Below are positions 24,329 through 32,915 of a DNA stretch of 42,294 nucleotides, piece after piece. Under the pieces are notes generated by a model. It worked only from the letters and a program-made list of their open reading frames with translations, searched no databases and was not told where the DNA came from. This stretch comes from Clostridia bacterium. Lineage in GTDB: Bacteria > Bacillota > Clostridia > CAKSNL01 > HGM11501. Numbering within the stretch: the stretch's first letter is position 1; each line of letters opens with the position of its first letter. Both the position numbers and the translations under genes were made by a program. The DNA lies in contig JAFQQJ010000036.1 in assembly GCA_017411325.1 (NCBI GenBank), positions 1 through 42,294 on the forward strand, read 5' to 3'.

Positions 24329-25318
24329 TTGACAGTAAGGGAAATGCTTGAAAAAAGAGAAAGGGAAACCTTATCTATTTATGCTGCATTGTCTGAAGAA
24401 TCGAAGGGCAGGGAAAAGGAAATAACTCCCTGCGACTTAAGAACGGACTTTCAGAGAGACCGGGACAAGATAATTTATACAAAGGCCTTTCGCAGACTGA
24501 AGCATAAAACTCAGGTATTTATTGCACCGCTTGGCGACCATTACAGGACAAGACTCACTCATACGCTTGAGGTAGGACAGATAGCAAGGAGTATAAGCCG
24601 AGCCCTTTTCTTAAACGAGGATTTGACAGAAGCGATAAGTATGGGGCACGATCTTGGCCATACGCCCTTCGGCCATGCGGGAGAGAGAGCTTTGGCAGAG
24701 CTTACCAAAAGCGGCTTTCGCCATAATGAGCAGAGCCTCCGAATAGTAAAATACTTAGAGGGCGGAAGCGGAATTAATCTCACCTATGAGGTAATGGACG
24801 GCATATTGAATCACGTAGGGCCTTCCTACCCCGAAACGTTGGAGGGAAGGGTTTGCCGCTTAGCTGATAAAATAGCTTATATAAATCACGACATAGATGA
24901 TGCCTGCCGCGCAGGAATCTTAACGGAGGAAGCGCTTCCTTTTGAGTGTACAAAAGTTCTGGGACATTCCCACGGAAAGAGAATAGACACGATTGTGAGA
25001 GACTGCATAAAGATGAGCGGCGAGGACATAATTTTAAGTGCCGAGGTATACGGTGCCATGATGGAGCTTGAGAAGTTTATGTTTGCCAACGTATATCTTG
25101 ATTCCGAAGCAAAAACAGAGGAGAAAAAGGTCTTTGGAATAGTTAAGGCGCTCTATGAATATTTTATGGAAAATCATACTCTTCTTAAGGATGAGCCAGG
25201 GTATGATGAGGAAAACCCCGAAATCAGTGTATGTGATTACATATCGGGAATGACTGATGTTTTCTGTGTTTATAAATACAACGAACTTTTTGTTCCCGAG
25301 TCCTGGCATAAAAGATAA
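24329..25318 (+). CDS. dgt: Deoxyguanosinetriphosphate triphosphohydrolase-like HD-domain dNTPase
   Basis: This 329-aa HD-superfamily protein has the metal ligands His78 (RLTHTLEV), His107-Asp108 (MGHDLGHTPFGHAGE) and a later conserved Asp (RLADKIAYINHDIDD). Such enzymes convert dNTPs to nucleosides and triphosphate and adjust dNTP pools. TTG 24329 has AAGGAG eight bases upstream; a GTG at 24320 would overlap that box. It is shorter than the E. coli enzyme but normal for the dgt-like group that often precedes dnaG in Clostridia. Confidence 0.9.
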   Translation: MTVREMLEKRERETLSIYAALSEESKGREKEITPCDLRTDFQRDRDKIIYTKAFRRLKHKTQVFIAPLGDHYRTRLTHTLEVGQIARSISRALFLNEDLTEAISMGHDLGHTPFGHAGERALAELTKSGFRHNEQSLRIVKYLEGGSGINLTYEVMDGILNHVGPSYPETLEGRVCRLADKIAYINHDIDDACRAGILTEEALPFECTKVLGHSHGKRIDTIVRDCIKMSGEDIILSAEVYGAMMELEKFMFANVYLDSEAKTEEKKVFGIVKALYEYFMENHTLLKDEPGYDEENPEISVCDYISGMTDVFCVYKYNELFVPESWHKR

Positions 25319-25351
25319 TTTTGATAACATTAAAAAGGATTTTCGGATAAT

Positions 25352-25381
25352 TTGTCGAAATATTAAAGTATAGGATATTCT
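25352..25381 (+). promoter_or_regulatory. Possible promoter of dnaG-rpoD-trmK
   Basis: TTGTCG at 25352-25357 and TATTCT at 25376-25381 with an 18-bp spacer, within the only gap of about 100 bp in this part of the cluster. Moderate match. Confidence 0.4.
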
Positions 25382-25414
25382 CTTAAAGGGAGTGTTCTGA
25401 AAGGATGGTGACCT

Positions 25415-27184
25415 ATGGCCGCACTTTATCCCGAAGAGGTTATACAGGAGGTTTTATCCGCCACAGATATAGTAAACCTTGTGGGAAGCTATGTGCATCT
25501 CAAGCGTTCCGGCCGGGGTTACATGGGACTTTGTCCCTTCCACAAGGAAAAGTCGCCCTCCTTCCATGTTTCCGAGGATAAGCAGCTTTATCACTGCTTC
25601 GGATGCGGGGTTGGCGGAAACGCCATACATTTTGTGATGGCTGCGGAAAACCTTGACTTCGTGGAGTCGCTTAAATATCTTGCGGACAATTCGGGAATAA
25701 TATTACCCGAGCCCAACGAGGTGTCACGCGATAAAGAACGTCACGATATGAAAAAGAAGATGTACGAAGCAAATCTTGCAGTGGCTAAATTTTACCGCGA
25801 AATGCTTAAAAGCGATGCGGGAAGCGATGCCAGGGAATATCTTGCTAAAAGAAAGCTTGAAAGTGGCACCGTGGCACATTTCGGAATGGGCTACGCCCCT
25901 GACGGAGGAGCACTTTTAAGCTTTGCAGATGAAAACGGAATCGGAAAAGATGTGCTTCTCAATTTAGGACTCATAATGAGGACGGAGCGGGGTAACTATA
26001 TTGAACGGTTCAGAAACCGTCTTATGGTGCCGATAATTGATATAAGGAAAAACATAATAGGATTCGGAGGAAGAGCGCTTTCTCCGGATGAAAAGGCAAA
26101 GTATATGAACTCTCCCGAAAGCCCGGTATTCTTTAAGGGGAGAGAACTTTTTGCCCTTAACTATGCCAAAAATTCGCCGGACAAGCGTATAATCCTCTGC
26201 GAAGGCTATATGGATGTAATAAGCCTTCATCAGGCAGGTTATACGGGAGCGGTTGCGTCAATGGGTACGGCGCTTACAAGCGAACAGGCCAGAACAATTA
26301 AAAAATATTCTTCGGAGGTTTACCTTTGTTACGACTCTGACGGCCCCGGCCAGAAGGCAACGGAAGCGGCAATTGAAATATTTATGCCGCTGGATATAAA
26401 GGTCAAAGTCTTAAGTCTTCCCGAAGGTAAGGATCCGGATGAATTTATAAAGCTGAAAGGAAAAGAGGCCTTCGAAGGAGTTTTGAAGAACGCAAGGGTT
26501 GTTACCGAGTACAGGATTTCAAAGCTCAAAGAGAAATACGATATAAAAGATGTTGAACAGAAGGTGGAATTCACTAAATCGGCGGCTGAGGTTCTTCTCA
26601 AAATCAAAAACACCATTGAACAGGAAGCATACATCAAAAAGGTTTCTGACGATACCGGAATTTCGGAAGATTCCATAAAGGCAGAAATTATGAAGAAGGA
26701 TGCATCCTTTAAGAAACGGGAGGAAAAGAAGATATTTGCCCGACCTGTTCTTGAGAGAAAGGCACCGGAAGGCGAGGTTCTTTCCGGAAAAGGCTATGAA
26801 GCCGAAAAAATCCTTTTAAGCCTTATGGCAAGAGATAAAAAGGTGTATGAGAAATATGGCTCAGAAATAAAGGCGGATGATTATTCTACAGAGGCACTTA
26901 AGAGTCTTGCATCACTTATCTACACGGCTCTTTCGGAAGGAAAGGTGCCCGAGGCATCGGTTATAATAACAATGCTTCCGTCAGAATTTTCCGGAGAAGC
27001 ATCGGCAGTATTTTCAGATGATGATTACGGAGACAATTTAAAGGCGGCATCTGACGCTTTTAATACGATAGAGGATGAAAGATTTAATGTCTTAAGCAAA
27101 AAGTACATTGAAGAAAACAACATAGCCAAGCTTAATGAGTTAATCAAAAAGAAGGCTGAAAAGAAACGGAAAGAGGGTATGTGA
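25415..27184 (+). CDS. dnaG: DNA primase
   Basis: This 589-aa protein has an N-terminal CHC2 zinc ribbon (Cys40, His43, Cys61, Cys64), the primase catalytic core with FGGRAL and the TOPRIM motif ([27 protein letters not shown]), and a C-terminal helicase-interaction domain. It makes RNA primers for Okazaki fragments. It forms the macromolecular synthesis pair with rpoD, starting two bases later. Confidence 0.95.
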   Translation: MAALYPEEVIQEVLSATDIVNLVGSYVHLKRSGRGYMGLCPFHKEKSPSFHVSEDKQLYHCFGCGVGGNAIHFVMAAENLDFVESLKYLADNSGIILPEPNEVSRDKERHDMKKKMYEANLAVAKFYREMLKSDAGSDAREYLAKRKLESGTVAHFGMGYAPDGGALLSFADENGIGKDVLLNLGLIMRTERGNYIERFRNRLMVPIIDIRKNIIGFGGRALSPDEKAKYMNSPESPVFFKGRELFALNYAKNSPDKRIILCEGYMDVISLHQAGYTGAVASMGTALTSEQARTIKKYSSEVYLCYDSDGPGQKATEAAIEIFMPLDIKVKVLSLPEGKDPDEFIKLKGKEAFEGVLKNARVVTEYRISKLKEKYDIKDVEQKVEFTKSAAEVLLKIKNTIEQEAYIKKVSDDTGISEDSIKAEIMKKDASFKKREEKKIFARPVLERKAPEGEVLSGKGYEAEKILLSLMARDKKVYEKYGSEIKADDYSTEALKSLASLIYTALSEGKVPEASVIITMLPSEFSGEASAVFSDDDYGDNLKAASDAFNTIEDERFNVLSKKYIEENNIAKLNELIKKKAEKKRKEGM

Positions 27185-27185
27185 T

Positions 27186-28274
27186 ATGGGAGAAAATATC
27201 ATGTCCGCGAGAAAAGTCGCAATTAAGGAATTGGTGGAGAAGGGAAAGAAAAAAGGTCTTTTATCATATAAGGAAATCGCCGATGCATTGGCTGAGTTTG
27301 AGCTTGAAGAGGAGCAGATGGAAAAGGTTTACGACTCACTTGACCGCGAGGGAATTGAAGTCGTAGGAGACCTTGATAAAGAGCTTGAGCAGATTGAGCC
27401 CGTTCAGGTTGAGGAAGAAATAGATATGAACCTTCCTGACGGAACCAATGTGGATGACCATGTAAGAATGTACTTAAAAGAAATCGGCAAGGTTCCGCTT
27501 TTAACTGCAGACGAGGAATATGAGCTTGCAAGAAAAATGTCCGAGGGTGACGAGGAAGCAAAGCAGAAGCTTATTGAAACAAACCTTCGTCTTGTTGTAA
27601 GTATCGCAAAGAAATATGTGGGAAGAGGACTTTTATTTTTAGACCTTATTCAGGAGGGTAACCTCGGTCTTATAAAGGCGGTTGAAAAGTTTGACTATTC
27701 AAAGGGCTATAAGTTTTCAACTTACTCTACCTGGTGGATCCGTCAGTCCATAACAAGAGCTATTGCGGACCAGGCGAGAACGATACGTGTGCCCGTTCAT
27801 ATGGTTGAAACCATAAATAAGCTTATAAGAGTCTCCCGTCAGCTTCTTCAGGAATATGGCAGAGATGCAACTCCCGAAGAAATTGCAAAGGAAATGAATA
27901 TGTCCATTGAAAAGGTTCGCGAGATTATGAAAATCGCACAGGAGCCTGTATCCCTTGAAATGCCCATCGGTGAAGAGGAAGATACACGTCTTGGCGAATT
28001 TATTCCCGACGAGGATGCTCCCGCTCCCAGCGAAGCGGCATCATTTATGCTTCTTAAGGAGCAGCTTGTGGACGTGCTTGATACTCTTACCCCCAGGGAA
28101 GAAAGGGTATTAAGGCTTCGCTTCGGTTTAGATGACGGAAGAAGCCGTACACTTGAAGAGGTTGGTAAGGTGTTCAACGTAACAAGAGAGCGTATCCGTC
28201 AGATTGAGGCAAAGGCTCTCCGTAAACTCCGCCATCCCTCCAGAAGCAGAAAATTAAAGGATTTCTTAGCATAA
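27186..28274 (+). CDS. rpoD: Primary sigma factor (sigma-A/RpoD)
   Basis: This 362-aa protein has a short region 1.1-like N-terminus ([20 protein letters not shown]), region 1.2 ([14 protein letters not shown]), region 2 with the -10-recognising [15 protein letters not shown], region 3 and region 4 with the -35-binding helix-turn-helix ([20 protein letters not shown]). It directs most transcription; the TTGACA/TATAAT-type promoters in the window fit this. A second possible ATG lies at 27201. It is followed by a repeat with two hairpins. Confidence 0.95.
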   Translation: MGENIMSARKVAIKELVEKGKKKGLLSYKEIADALAEFELEEEQMEKVYDSLDREGIEVVGDLDKELEQIEPVQVEEEIDMNLPDGTNVDDHVRMYLKEIGKVPLLTADEEYELARKMSEGDEEAKQKLIETNLRLVVSIAKKYVGRGLLFLDLIQEGNLGLIKAVEKFDYSKGYKFSTYSTWWIRQSITRAIADQARTIRVPVHMVETINKLIRVSRQLLQEYGRDATPEEIAKEMNMSIEKVREIMKIAQEPVSLEMPIGEEEDTRLGEFIPDEDAPAPSEAASFMLLKEQLVDVLDTLTPREERVLRLRFGLDDGRSRTLEEVGKVFNVTRERIRQIEAKALRKLRHPSRSRKLKDFLA

Positions 28275-28282
28275 GAATATTT

Positions 28283-28350
28283 TGTAGGGGCTGATGCCCT
28301 CGTCAGCCCGCAATAACGGGCCGATGAAGACATCGGCCCCTGCAATTTTT
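28283..28350 (+). repeat. Double-hairpin palindromic element between rpoD and trmK (possible attenuator/terminator)
   Basis: The outer ends TGTAGGGGC and GCCCCTGCA are near-perfect inverted repeats. Inside are two hairpins: GGGCTGA/TCAGCCC (28288-28294, 28303-28309) and GGGCCGATG/CATCGGCCC (28318-28326, 28331-28339). It ends in TGCAATTTTT, so it may terminate part of the rpoD transcript. Confidence 0.75.
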
Positions 28351-28363
28351 ATATTGGTGAATT

Positions 28364-29008
28364 ATGAAGATACATTTTACAGAACGAATGAAGGCAATAG
28401 CTTCACTTTTTCCGAACTCGGAAACGGCAGCTGATATCGGAGCGGATCACGGTCTTTTGTCAATTTATCTTGCAAGAGAAGGTCTGGTAAATAAAATTTA
28501 CGCCTGCGACATAAATGAAGCTCCCCTTCTTACGGCAAAGGAAAATATTGAAAAGTTCGGATGCGCCGATAAGGTTATCCCCGTGCTTTCCGACGGGCTT
28601 TCCTATGCTCACGATAAAGCTGAAACCGTGATAATTGCAGGGCTTGGCGGTGATGTTATATCCTATATCCTTGAAAAGGACGATATATCAAAAATAAAAT
28701 GCTTTCTGCTTCAGCCCATGAGCAAAGCGGATACACTTCGCGAAACTCTTGTGCGGATTGGGCTTAAGATAGAAGATGAGACTCTTGTTTCAGATATGGG
28801 CAGAATTTATTCTGTTATAAAGGCAGTGCCGGGGAAGGCTGAATATACCCCGCTTGAAATTGTGGCAGGCCCCGCAATTATAAAGAAAAAAGGAGAACAT
28901 TTTCCGGAATATGCGAAAAGGCTTATCCGTTATGAAGAAAGCAGAGCTAAGGGTGAAAACGGAGAAGTGCATAAAAAAATAGCAGAAGAATTAAAACAGA
29001 TACTATGA
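28364..29008 (+). CDS. trmK: tRNA (adenine(22)-N(1))-methyltransferase
   Basis: This 214-aa Rossmann-fold SAM methyltransferase has motif I ADIGADHGLLSIYL (about 23-36), the ACDINEAPL acidic strand end and the IAGLGGD catalytic segment (about 91-97). It methylates A22 in tRNA. The order dnaG-rpoD-trmK is the common Firmicutes arrangement. It has no strong ribosome binding site. Confidence 0.9.
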   Translation: MKIHFTERMKAIASLFPNSETAADIGADHGLLSIYLAREGLVNKIYACDINEAPLLTAKENIEKFGCADKVIPVLSDGLSYAHDKAETVIIAGLGGDVISYILEKDDISKIKCFLLQPMSKADTLRETLVRIGLKIEDETLVSDMGRIYSVIKAVPGKAEYTPLEIVAGPAIIKKKGEHFPEYAKRLIRYEESRAKGENGEVHKKIAEELKQIL

Positions 29009-29046
29009 AAAAGGACTATGTGAGCTTGGGCTCACATAGTCCTTTT
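29009..29046. terminator. Bidirectional terminator between trmK and the beta-helix gene
   Basis: A 17-bp stem (29009-29025 with 29030-29046) around TTGG, starting AAAAGGACT and ending AGTCCTTTT. The A and T runs on both sides serve both converging genes. Confidence 0.9.
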
Positions 29047-29048
29047 AA

Positions 29049-30035
29049 TTATTTTTTCAAATTTTCGTTATCATCTCTGAAGTGCTTATATTCCCCGTGG
29101 GGATCAAAGGTTCTGGGGTAGCGGAGATTGAGAAAAGATGAGGAGGGAAGGGGAATATCTGAAAAGCTTAAGTTTTCCTCGTGATTTATCTTAAGTCCGC
29201 ATACGTTGTAAATACATTCGTCGCTTGATGCGTTGAATATTGTGGCGTCAAACTTATCGCGAAGCTCTTTGGTATAAACACCGCCGTTTGTTATCCAGAG
29301 CATATTTGAGATACCCACGCTGTAGCCGGGACGGTCAATCTTAAAGCCGTAGCGGTAAGTATCAACGGCAGGAGATTCAAATATTATGTCATAACCGTCA
29401 ATAAATGCAAATGTTGAGTTTTCCACTATGGAATTGTCGCGGAGCCACGCAGAACAACGGCAGAATCTTCCGCATATGGTGTAAAAGGCGGTTTCAAAGT
29501 TTACCACCTCAACCTCTTCAAAGTGGGTGTCAAAGGCGTTATCAAAAACGCCGATGGTTCCTTTTAATCCGAAATCATTTTCAACAAGGATGTTTCGGAA
29601 AAATGCGTGTCCGTCGGGAATCTTTTCTGTTCTTGTGACAATTCCCTTTTCAAGAACATTCTTTAAGATAAAATTCTCAAAAACACAGTGTCTTGTCTTG
29701 TAAACGCCTATTCCGTTTTTTGCTTTGTTATTGGCATTGATAAAGCCACCCCTGATAAAGGAGTTAAAGGTATAGCCTCCGCCTGTTCTGCCACGACGGA
29801 GTGTTATGAAATACTCCTGAATTTCATCTCCGTCCAACTTAAGCTCGGCATTGGCTTCAAGCTCGATATAGCACTGATCGGGGAAATTGAAGCCTTCGGA
29901 GAATACATAAATTCCTGTCGGGAAAAAGATGGGGGTGGTATAGTCTTCTTCAATATACTTTTTCATTACGGCATCGTTTTTGGTTACACCATCGCCGATA
30001 AAACCGTATTCCTTTGCATTGATTCGCCCGAACAT
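29049..30035 (-). CDS. Right-handed beta-helix protein (pectate-lyase/tailspike-like)
   Basis: This 328-aa protein begins with INAKEYGFIGDGVTKNDAVM, the typical start of pectate-lyase-3/GH28-like beta-helices. It continues with repeated short Val/Ile/Phe/Asn strands as in parallel beta-helix rungs. No signal peptide is seen, so it appears cytoplasmic. Enzymes of this fold act on polysaccharides, but many family members have no known activity and I see no clear catalytic Asp cluster. It is adjacent to the lipid kinase gene, touching end to start. Confidence 0.8.
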   Translation of the reverse strand: MFGRINAKEYGFIGDGVTKNDAVMKKYIEEDYTTPIFFPTGIYVFSEGFNFPDQCYIELEANAELKLDGDEIQEYFITLRRGRTGGGYTFNSFIRGGFINANNKAKNGIGVYKTRHCVFENFILKNVLEKGIVTRTEKIPDGHAFFRNILVENDFGLKGTIGVFDNAFDTHFEEVEVVNFETAFYTICGRFCRCSAWLRDNSIVENSTFAFIDGYDIIFESPAVDTYRYGFKIDRPGYSVGISNMLWITNGGVYTKELRDKFDATIFNASSDECIYNVCGLKINHEENLSFSDIPLPSSSFLNLRYPRTFDPHGEYKHFRDDNENLKK

Positions 30036-30925
30036 TAAACCATCTCCTTAGTTCTGGATTTTTCAGCATTAAGTATTTTTGCTGATTTGACTGTATATGA
30101 AAGAACCTCTGTTACGACCTCACCGTCAATCTGAAGGGCGGTAGGATGGTCAAAGGCTACCGTTATTTCGTGGCCCGTCAATGTTTCGACAACACTTTTG
30201 AAATTTATATGCTTTCCCGTAAAAATCCTGGGAAAGATATAAAGTAATTTAAGCTTACTCTTTGAGTGTACCGCCATAACAGACAGAGAACCGTCCTTGT
30301 TTTCTCTTGTCTGCAGGGGGCACGCCATCATACCGCCGCCGTAGTAACGGCCGAACATTGTGGGAATCATCCAGACGTTTTTATAAGTTTTTGTTACACC
30401 GTCAACGGTAACTGTTGCCTTTGTGCGTCTGAAGAAAAACAAAAGCCCTTTAATTGCGATAGTGGTATAGTTGATGCCTTTTCCCTTTTCCCGAAGCTTT
30501 TCTCCCTCTTCGCAGCAATAACCGTCAATTCCGTAGCCGATACCGTTTATGAACTTATGCTTTATCCCTTTTACATATACCGTGGGAAGATTTTTGAGGT
30601 ATGGGGCAAGTGAGGTTACGGAGTTTTCAGCAAGGCCGATATCCTTGGCGAAATCGTTTCCGCTTCCGGATGCATGGTAGAAAAGCTCTCTTTCGGGAAT
30701 ATCTTCGTAAATTTCATTTACAAAGCGGCTTATTGTTCCGTCACCGCCGGAAACAACTATTTTTTCATCGGGTTTGGTTGAGGCAATAAAATCTGAAATA
30801 TTGATATCTGTTATGTTGTGGAATAAAAGCTCGCCGTCTGTAAGTATATTTTTTAACGCCCCGGCCTTATTCATCCCTTCTCCGCTGGCAGCTTTCGGGT
30901 TATAAAGAATGTGATATCTGGGCAT
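30035..30925 (-). CDS. Diacylglycerol/lipid kinase family protein (YegS/BmrU type)
   Basis: This 296-aa protein has the DAGK catalytic fold: NPKAASGEG (9-17), the GGDGT motif in VVSGGDGTISRFVNEI (about 58-73) and GSGNDFAKDIG (about 87-97). The beta-rich C-terminal domain has AFDHPTALQIDGE. It phosphorylates a membrane lipid such as diacylglycerol or undecaprenol, but the substrate is unresolved. It lies 2 bp after the AraC-type regulator, so the three minus-strand genes may be co-transcribed. Confidence 0.9.
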   Translation of the reverse strand: MPRYHILYNPKAASGEGMNKAGALKNILTDGELLFHNITDINISDFIASTKPDEKIVVSGGDGTISRFVNEIYEDIPERELFYHASGSGNDFAKDIGLAENSVTSLAPYLKNLPTVYVKGIKHKFINGIGYGIDGYCCEEGEKLREKGKGINYTTIAIKGLLFFFRRTKATVTVDGVTKTYKNVWMIPTMFGRYYGGGMMACPLQTRENKDGSLSVMAVHSKSKLKLLYIFPRIFTGKHINFKSVVETLTGHEITVAFDHPTALQIDGEVVTEVLSYTVKSAKILNAEKSRTKEMV

Positions 30926-30927
30926 AT

Positions 30928-31809
30928 TTATTTCTCCTTTACTGTATCGGCATTTCTGTATGCTGCAGGGGTTATTCCGACTCTTTTTTTGAAAAAGCTT
31001 GTAAAATTATAAACATTGGAAAACCCCAGCTTTTCGCTTATTTCCTTTATGGGGATTTTAGTTTCAAGCAAAAGCTTTTCTGCCTCTGAAAGTCTTGTGT
31101 GTTTTATGTACTCGGATAGATGGCATCCGTGGCAGGATAAAAAAATTCTGTCCATCTGCTTTGCGGAAACGCCGCAATGCGAGGCTACCTCGTCTAATTT
31201 AATAAGGCGGTTAGAGTTATTTCTGATATAAAGCTTTGCTGCTGTAACACGCCTGTCTTCAATTGCCGCATCACTTCTGGGAATTGCACCGGGTAGGTTT
31301 GCGATGCGGGCAAATTCTATGAGAATTTCAAAAATTTTATTTCTTATTACATAGGGGGAAACGGTGGTGTTTATTTCGCTCTCCTTAAAAATGTCTTCCA
31401 TTAAGGAATAAATCTTTTCGCTGACGGGAAGGGAGCTGATTCCGAATTTTTTTAGTGTCACATATAAGGGCGAATCCTTATCCGGGGTAAAGCTTATTGT
31501 TATTTTATTTGCACCGTCAAGGAAGGAAGATATCGTATGCGCTTCTTTTGGCGGTATCAGAAGAGCATTGCTTTCGGAAAGACGGAATTCTTTTCCGTCA
31601 CCGAAAGTATATTCAAAAAAACCCTCTGCCATTATGTGAAGCTCAAAAAAATTATGTATGTGTGACTCCTTACTGATAAATACCGTTTCTTCCTTTGGGA
31701 TTACAGATTTTATCCAGTGTATTTTTATGTGATAAGGATCGATAATGTCAGGAATATACATTCTGTTAAGCCTTTGCCGCAGAGATTTGGGGAATCTTTC
31801 GAAAGACAT
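30928..31809 (-). CDS. AraC-family transcriptional regulator with cupin sensor domain
   Basis: This 293-aa protein has an N-terminal cupin-like ligand domain (HNFFELHIMAEG, FRLSESNALLIPPKEAH) and a C-terminal double helix-turn-helix (LDEVASHCGVSAKQMDRIF; IKEISEKLGFSNVYNFTSFF; KKRVGITPAAYR). It likely activates the divergent lyase and sialidase-like genes in response to a sugar. Between them lie its own promoter and two direct repeats placed as AraC operators. It has AAGGAGG upstream of ATG. Confidence 0.92.
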   Translation of the reverse strand: MSFERFPKSLRQRLNRMYIPDIIDPYHIKIHWIKSVIPKEETVFISKESHIHNFFELHIMAEGFFEYTFGDGKEFRLSESNALLIPPKEAHTISSFLDGANKITISFTPDKDSPLYVTLKKFGISSLPVSEKIYSLMEDIFKESEINTTVSPYVIRNKIFEILIEFARIANLPGAIPRSDAAIEDRRVTAAKLYIRNNSNRLIKLDEVASHCGVSAKQMDRIFLSCHGCHLSEYIKHTRLSEAEKLLLETKIPIKEISEKLGFSNVYNFTSFFKKRVGITPAAYRNADTVKEK

Positions 31810-31837
31810 AATGCACCTCCTTAATACATATGATTAC

Positions 31838-31866
31838 ATTCTACAATACATTTTCCGCCAAGTCAA
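31838..31866 (-). promoter_or_regulatory. Promoter of the AraC-type regulator
   Basis: On the minus strand, TTGACT (31866-31861) and TAGAAT (31843-31838) with a 17-bp spacer. Confidence 0.7.
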
Positions 31867-31871
31867 CAATT

Positions 31872-31909
31872 AATGTCTGAATTTCATAAAAAAATGTCCT
31901 GCTTTCATA
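31872..31909 (+). promoter_or_regulatory. Putative AraC-type operator: two direct repeats 21 bp apart
   Basis: The pattern AATGTC, four variable bases, TTTCATA occurs at 31872-31888 and again at 31893-31909 in the same orientation (13 of 17 positions identical). The 21-bp period is two helical turns, and the second repeat ends at the base before the -35 box of the lyase gene, the usual class-II activator position for AraC proteins. Confidence 0.65.
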
Positions 31910-31937
31910 TTGAAAAAATCAGAAATGGTAGTATTAT
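31910..31937 (+). promoter_or_regulatory. Promoter of the lyase/sialidase-like operon
   Basis: TTGAAA at 31910-31915 and TATTAT at 31932-31937 with a 16-bp spacer; the -35 directly abuts the operator repeats. Confidence 0.65.
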
Positions 31938-31967
31938 GGTATTAACCGTATAAAAGGAGGTAATGTT

Positions 31968-32903
31968 ATGGAATACAGATTTGGCGCATATCCTACGATG
32001 ATAACACCATATAAAGCAGACGGAAGCATTGATTATGACCTGGCGGAAAAATATGTTGAATGGTATTTTGAAAAGGGCTGTGCGGGAATTTTTGCAATAT
32101 GCCAGTCAAGCGAAATATTTTATCTTTCAGTTGAAGAGAGAGTGGAGCTTAACAGAAGAGTTTACGCTAAGGCGCAGGAGCTTAAAAGAAAAAGCGGGAA
32201 GGAATTTACAATAGTATCCTCCGGCCACGTGGCAGATTCAATTGAGGATCAGGCGTATGAATTAAATAGGGTAATAGAATCGGGAACAGATGCGCTTATC
32301 CTTATTACAAACCGTCTTGACCTTAATAATGAGGGCGACGATGTGTGGATTAAAAACGCAGAAGAGCTTTTATCAAAGCTTCCTTCAGATGTGAATTTAG
32401 GACTTTACGAATGTCCACATCCCTATAAAAGACTTGTTACTCCGAAAATCCTTAAGTGGTGTATCAAAACGGGCAGATTTTATTATATGAAGGACACCTG
32501 TTGTGATGCAAAAATGATAAAAGAAAGACTTGATATATTAAAAGGTACAAGCTTTAATTTACTTAATGCAAACTGTCAGACACTGCTTCAGAGTCTTAAA
32601 GACGGCGGCGCAGGCTATTGCGGAATAATGGCAAATTTCCATCCTGAGCTTTATGCCTGGCTTTGCGAAAACTATAAAAAGAATCCCGAAAAGGCTGAAG
32701 AAATCCAGAACTTAATCGGAACCTGCGGATTTACCGAAAACGGACTTCCTTATCCGCTCACTGCAAAATATCATATGTGCCTTGAGGGCCTCACCACAAC
32801 TCTTACGGCAAGAAACCGCAAGGACAGCGAAATGACAGACTATGTGAAAGACTGCGTTTCTCAGATGAGAGCGCTTTGCAAAACATATACAGACAAACTT
32901 TAA
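31968..32903 (+). CDS. Dihydrodipicolinate synthase/N-acetylneuraminate lyase family aldolase
   Basis: This 311-aa TIM-barrel class I aldolase has the Schiff-base lysine Lys175 in FYYMKDTCCD and a tyrosine in LYECPHPYKR (Tyr147). The usual GTTGE phosphate or carboxylate motif is replaced by CQSSEIFYL (45-53), so it is not a standard DapA. It cleaves or forms a 2-keto acid sugar or related compound. It has AAAGGAGG upstream and is followed 12 bp later by the sialidase-like gene. Sialic acid is one candidate substrate, but no NanE, NanK or sialate transporter is nearby. Confidence 0.88.
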   Translation: MEYRFGAYPTMITPYKADGSIDYDLAEKYVEWYFEKGCAGIFAICQSSEIFYLSVEERVELNRRVYAKAQELKRKSGKEFTIVSSGHVADSIEDQAYELNRVIESGTDALILITNRLDLNNEGDDVWIKNAEELLSKLPSDVNLGLYECPHPYKRLVTPKILKWCIKTGRFYYMKDTCCDAKMIKERLDILKGTSFNLLNANCQTLLQSLKDGGAGYCGIMANFHPELYAWLCENYKKNPEKAEEIQNLIGTCGFTENGLPYPLTAKYHMCLEGLTTTLTARNRKDSEMTDYVKDCVSQMRALCKTYTDKL

Positions 32904-32915
32904 TGGAGGAAATTT

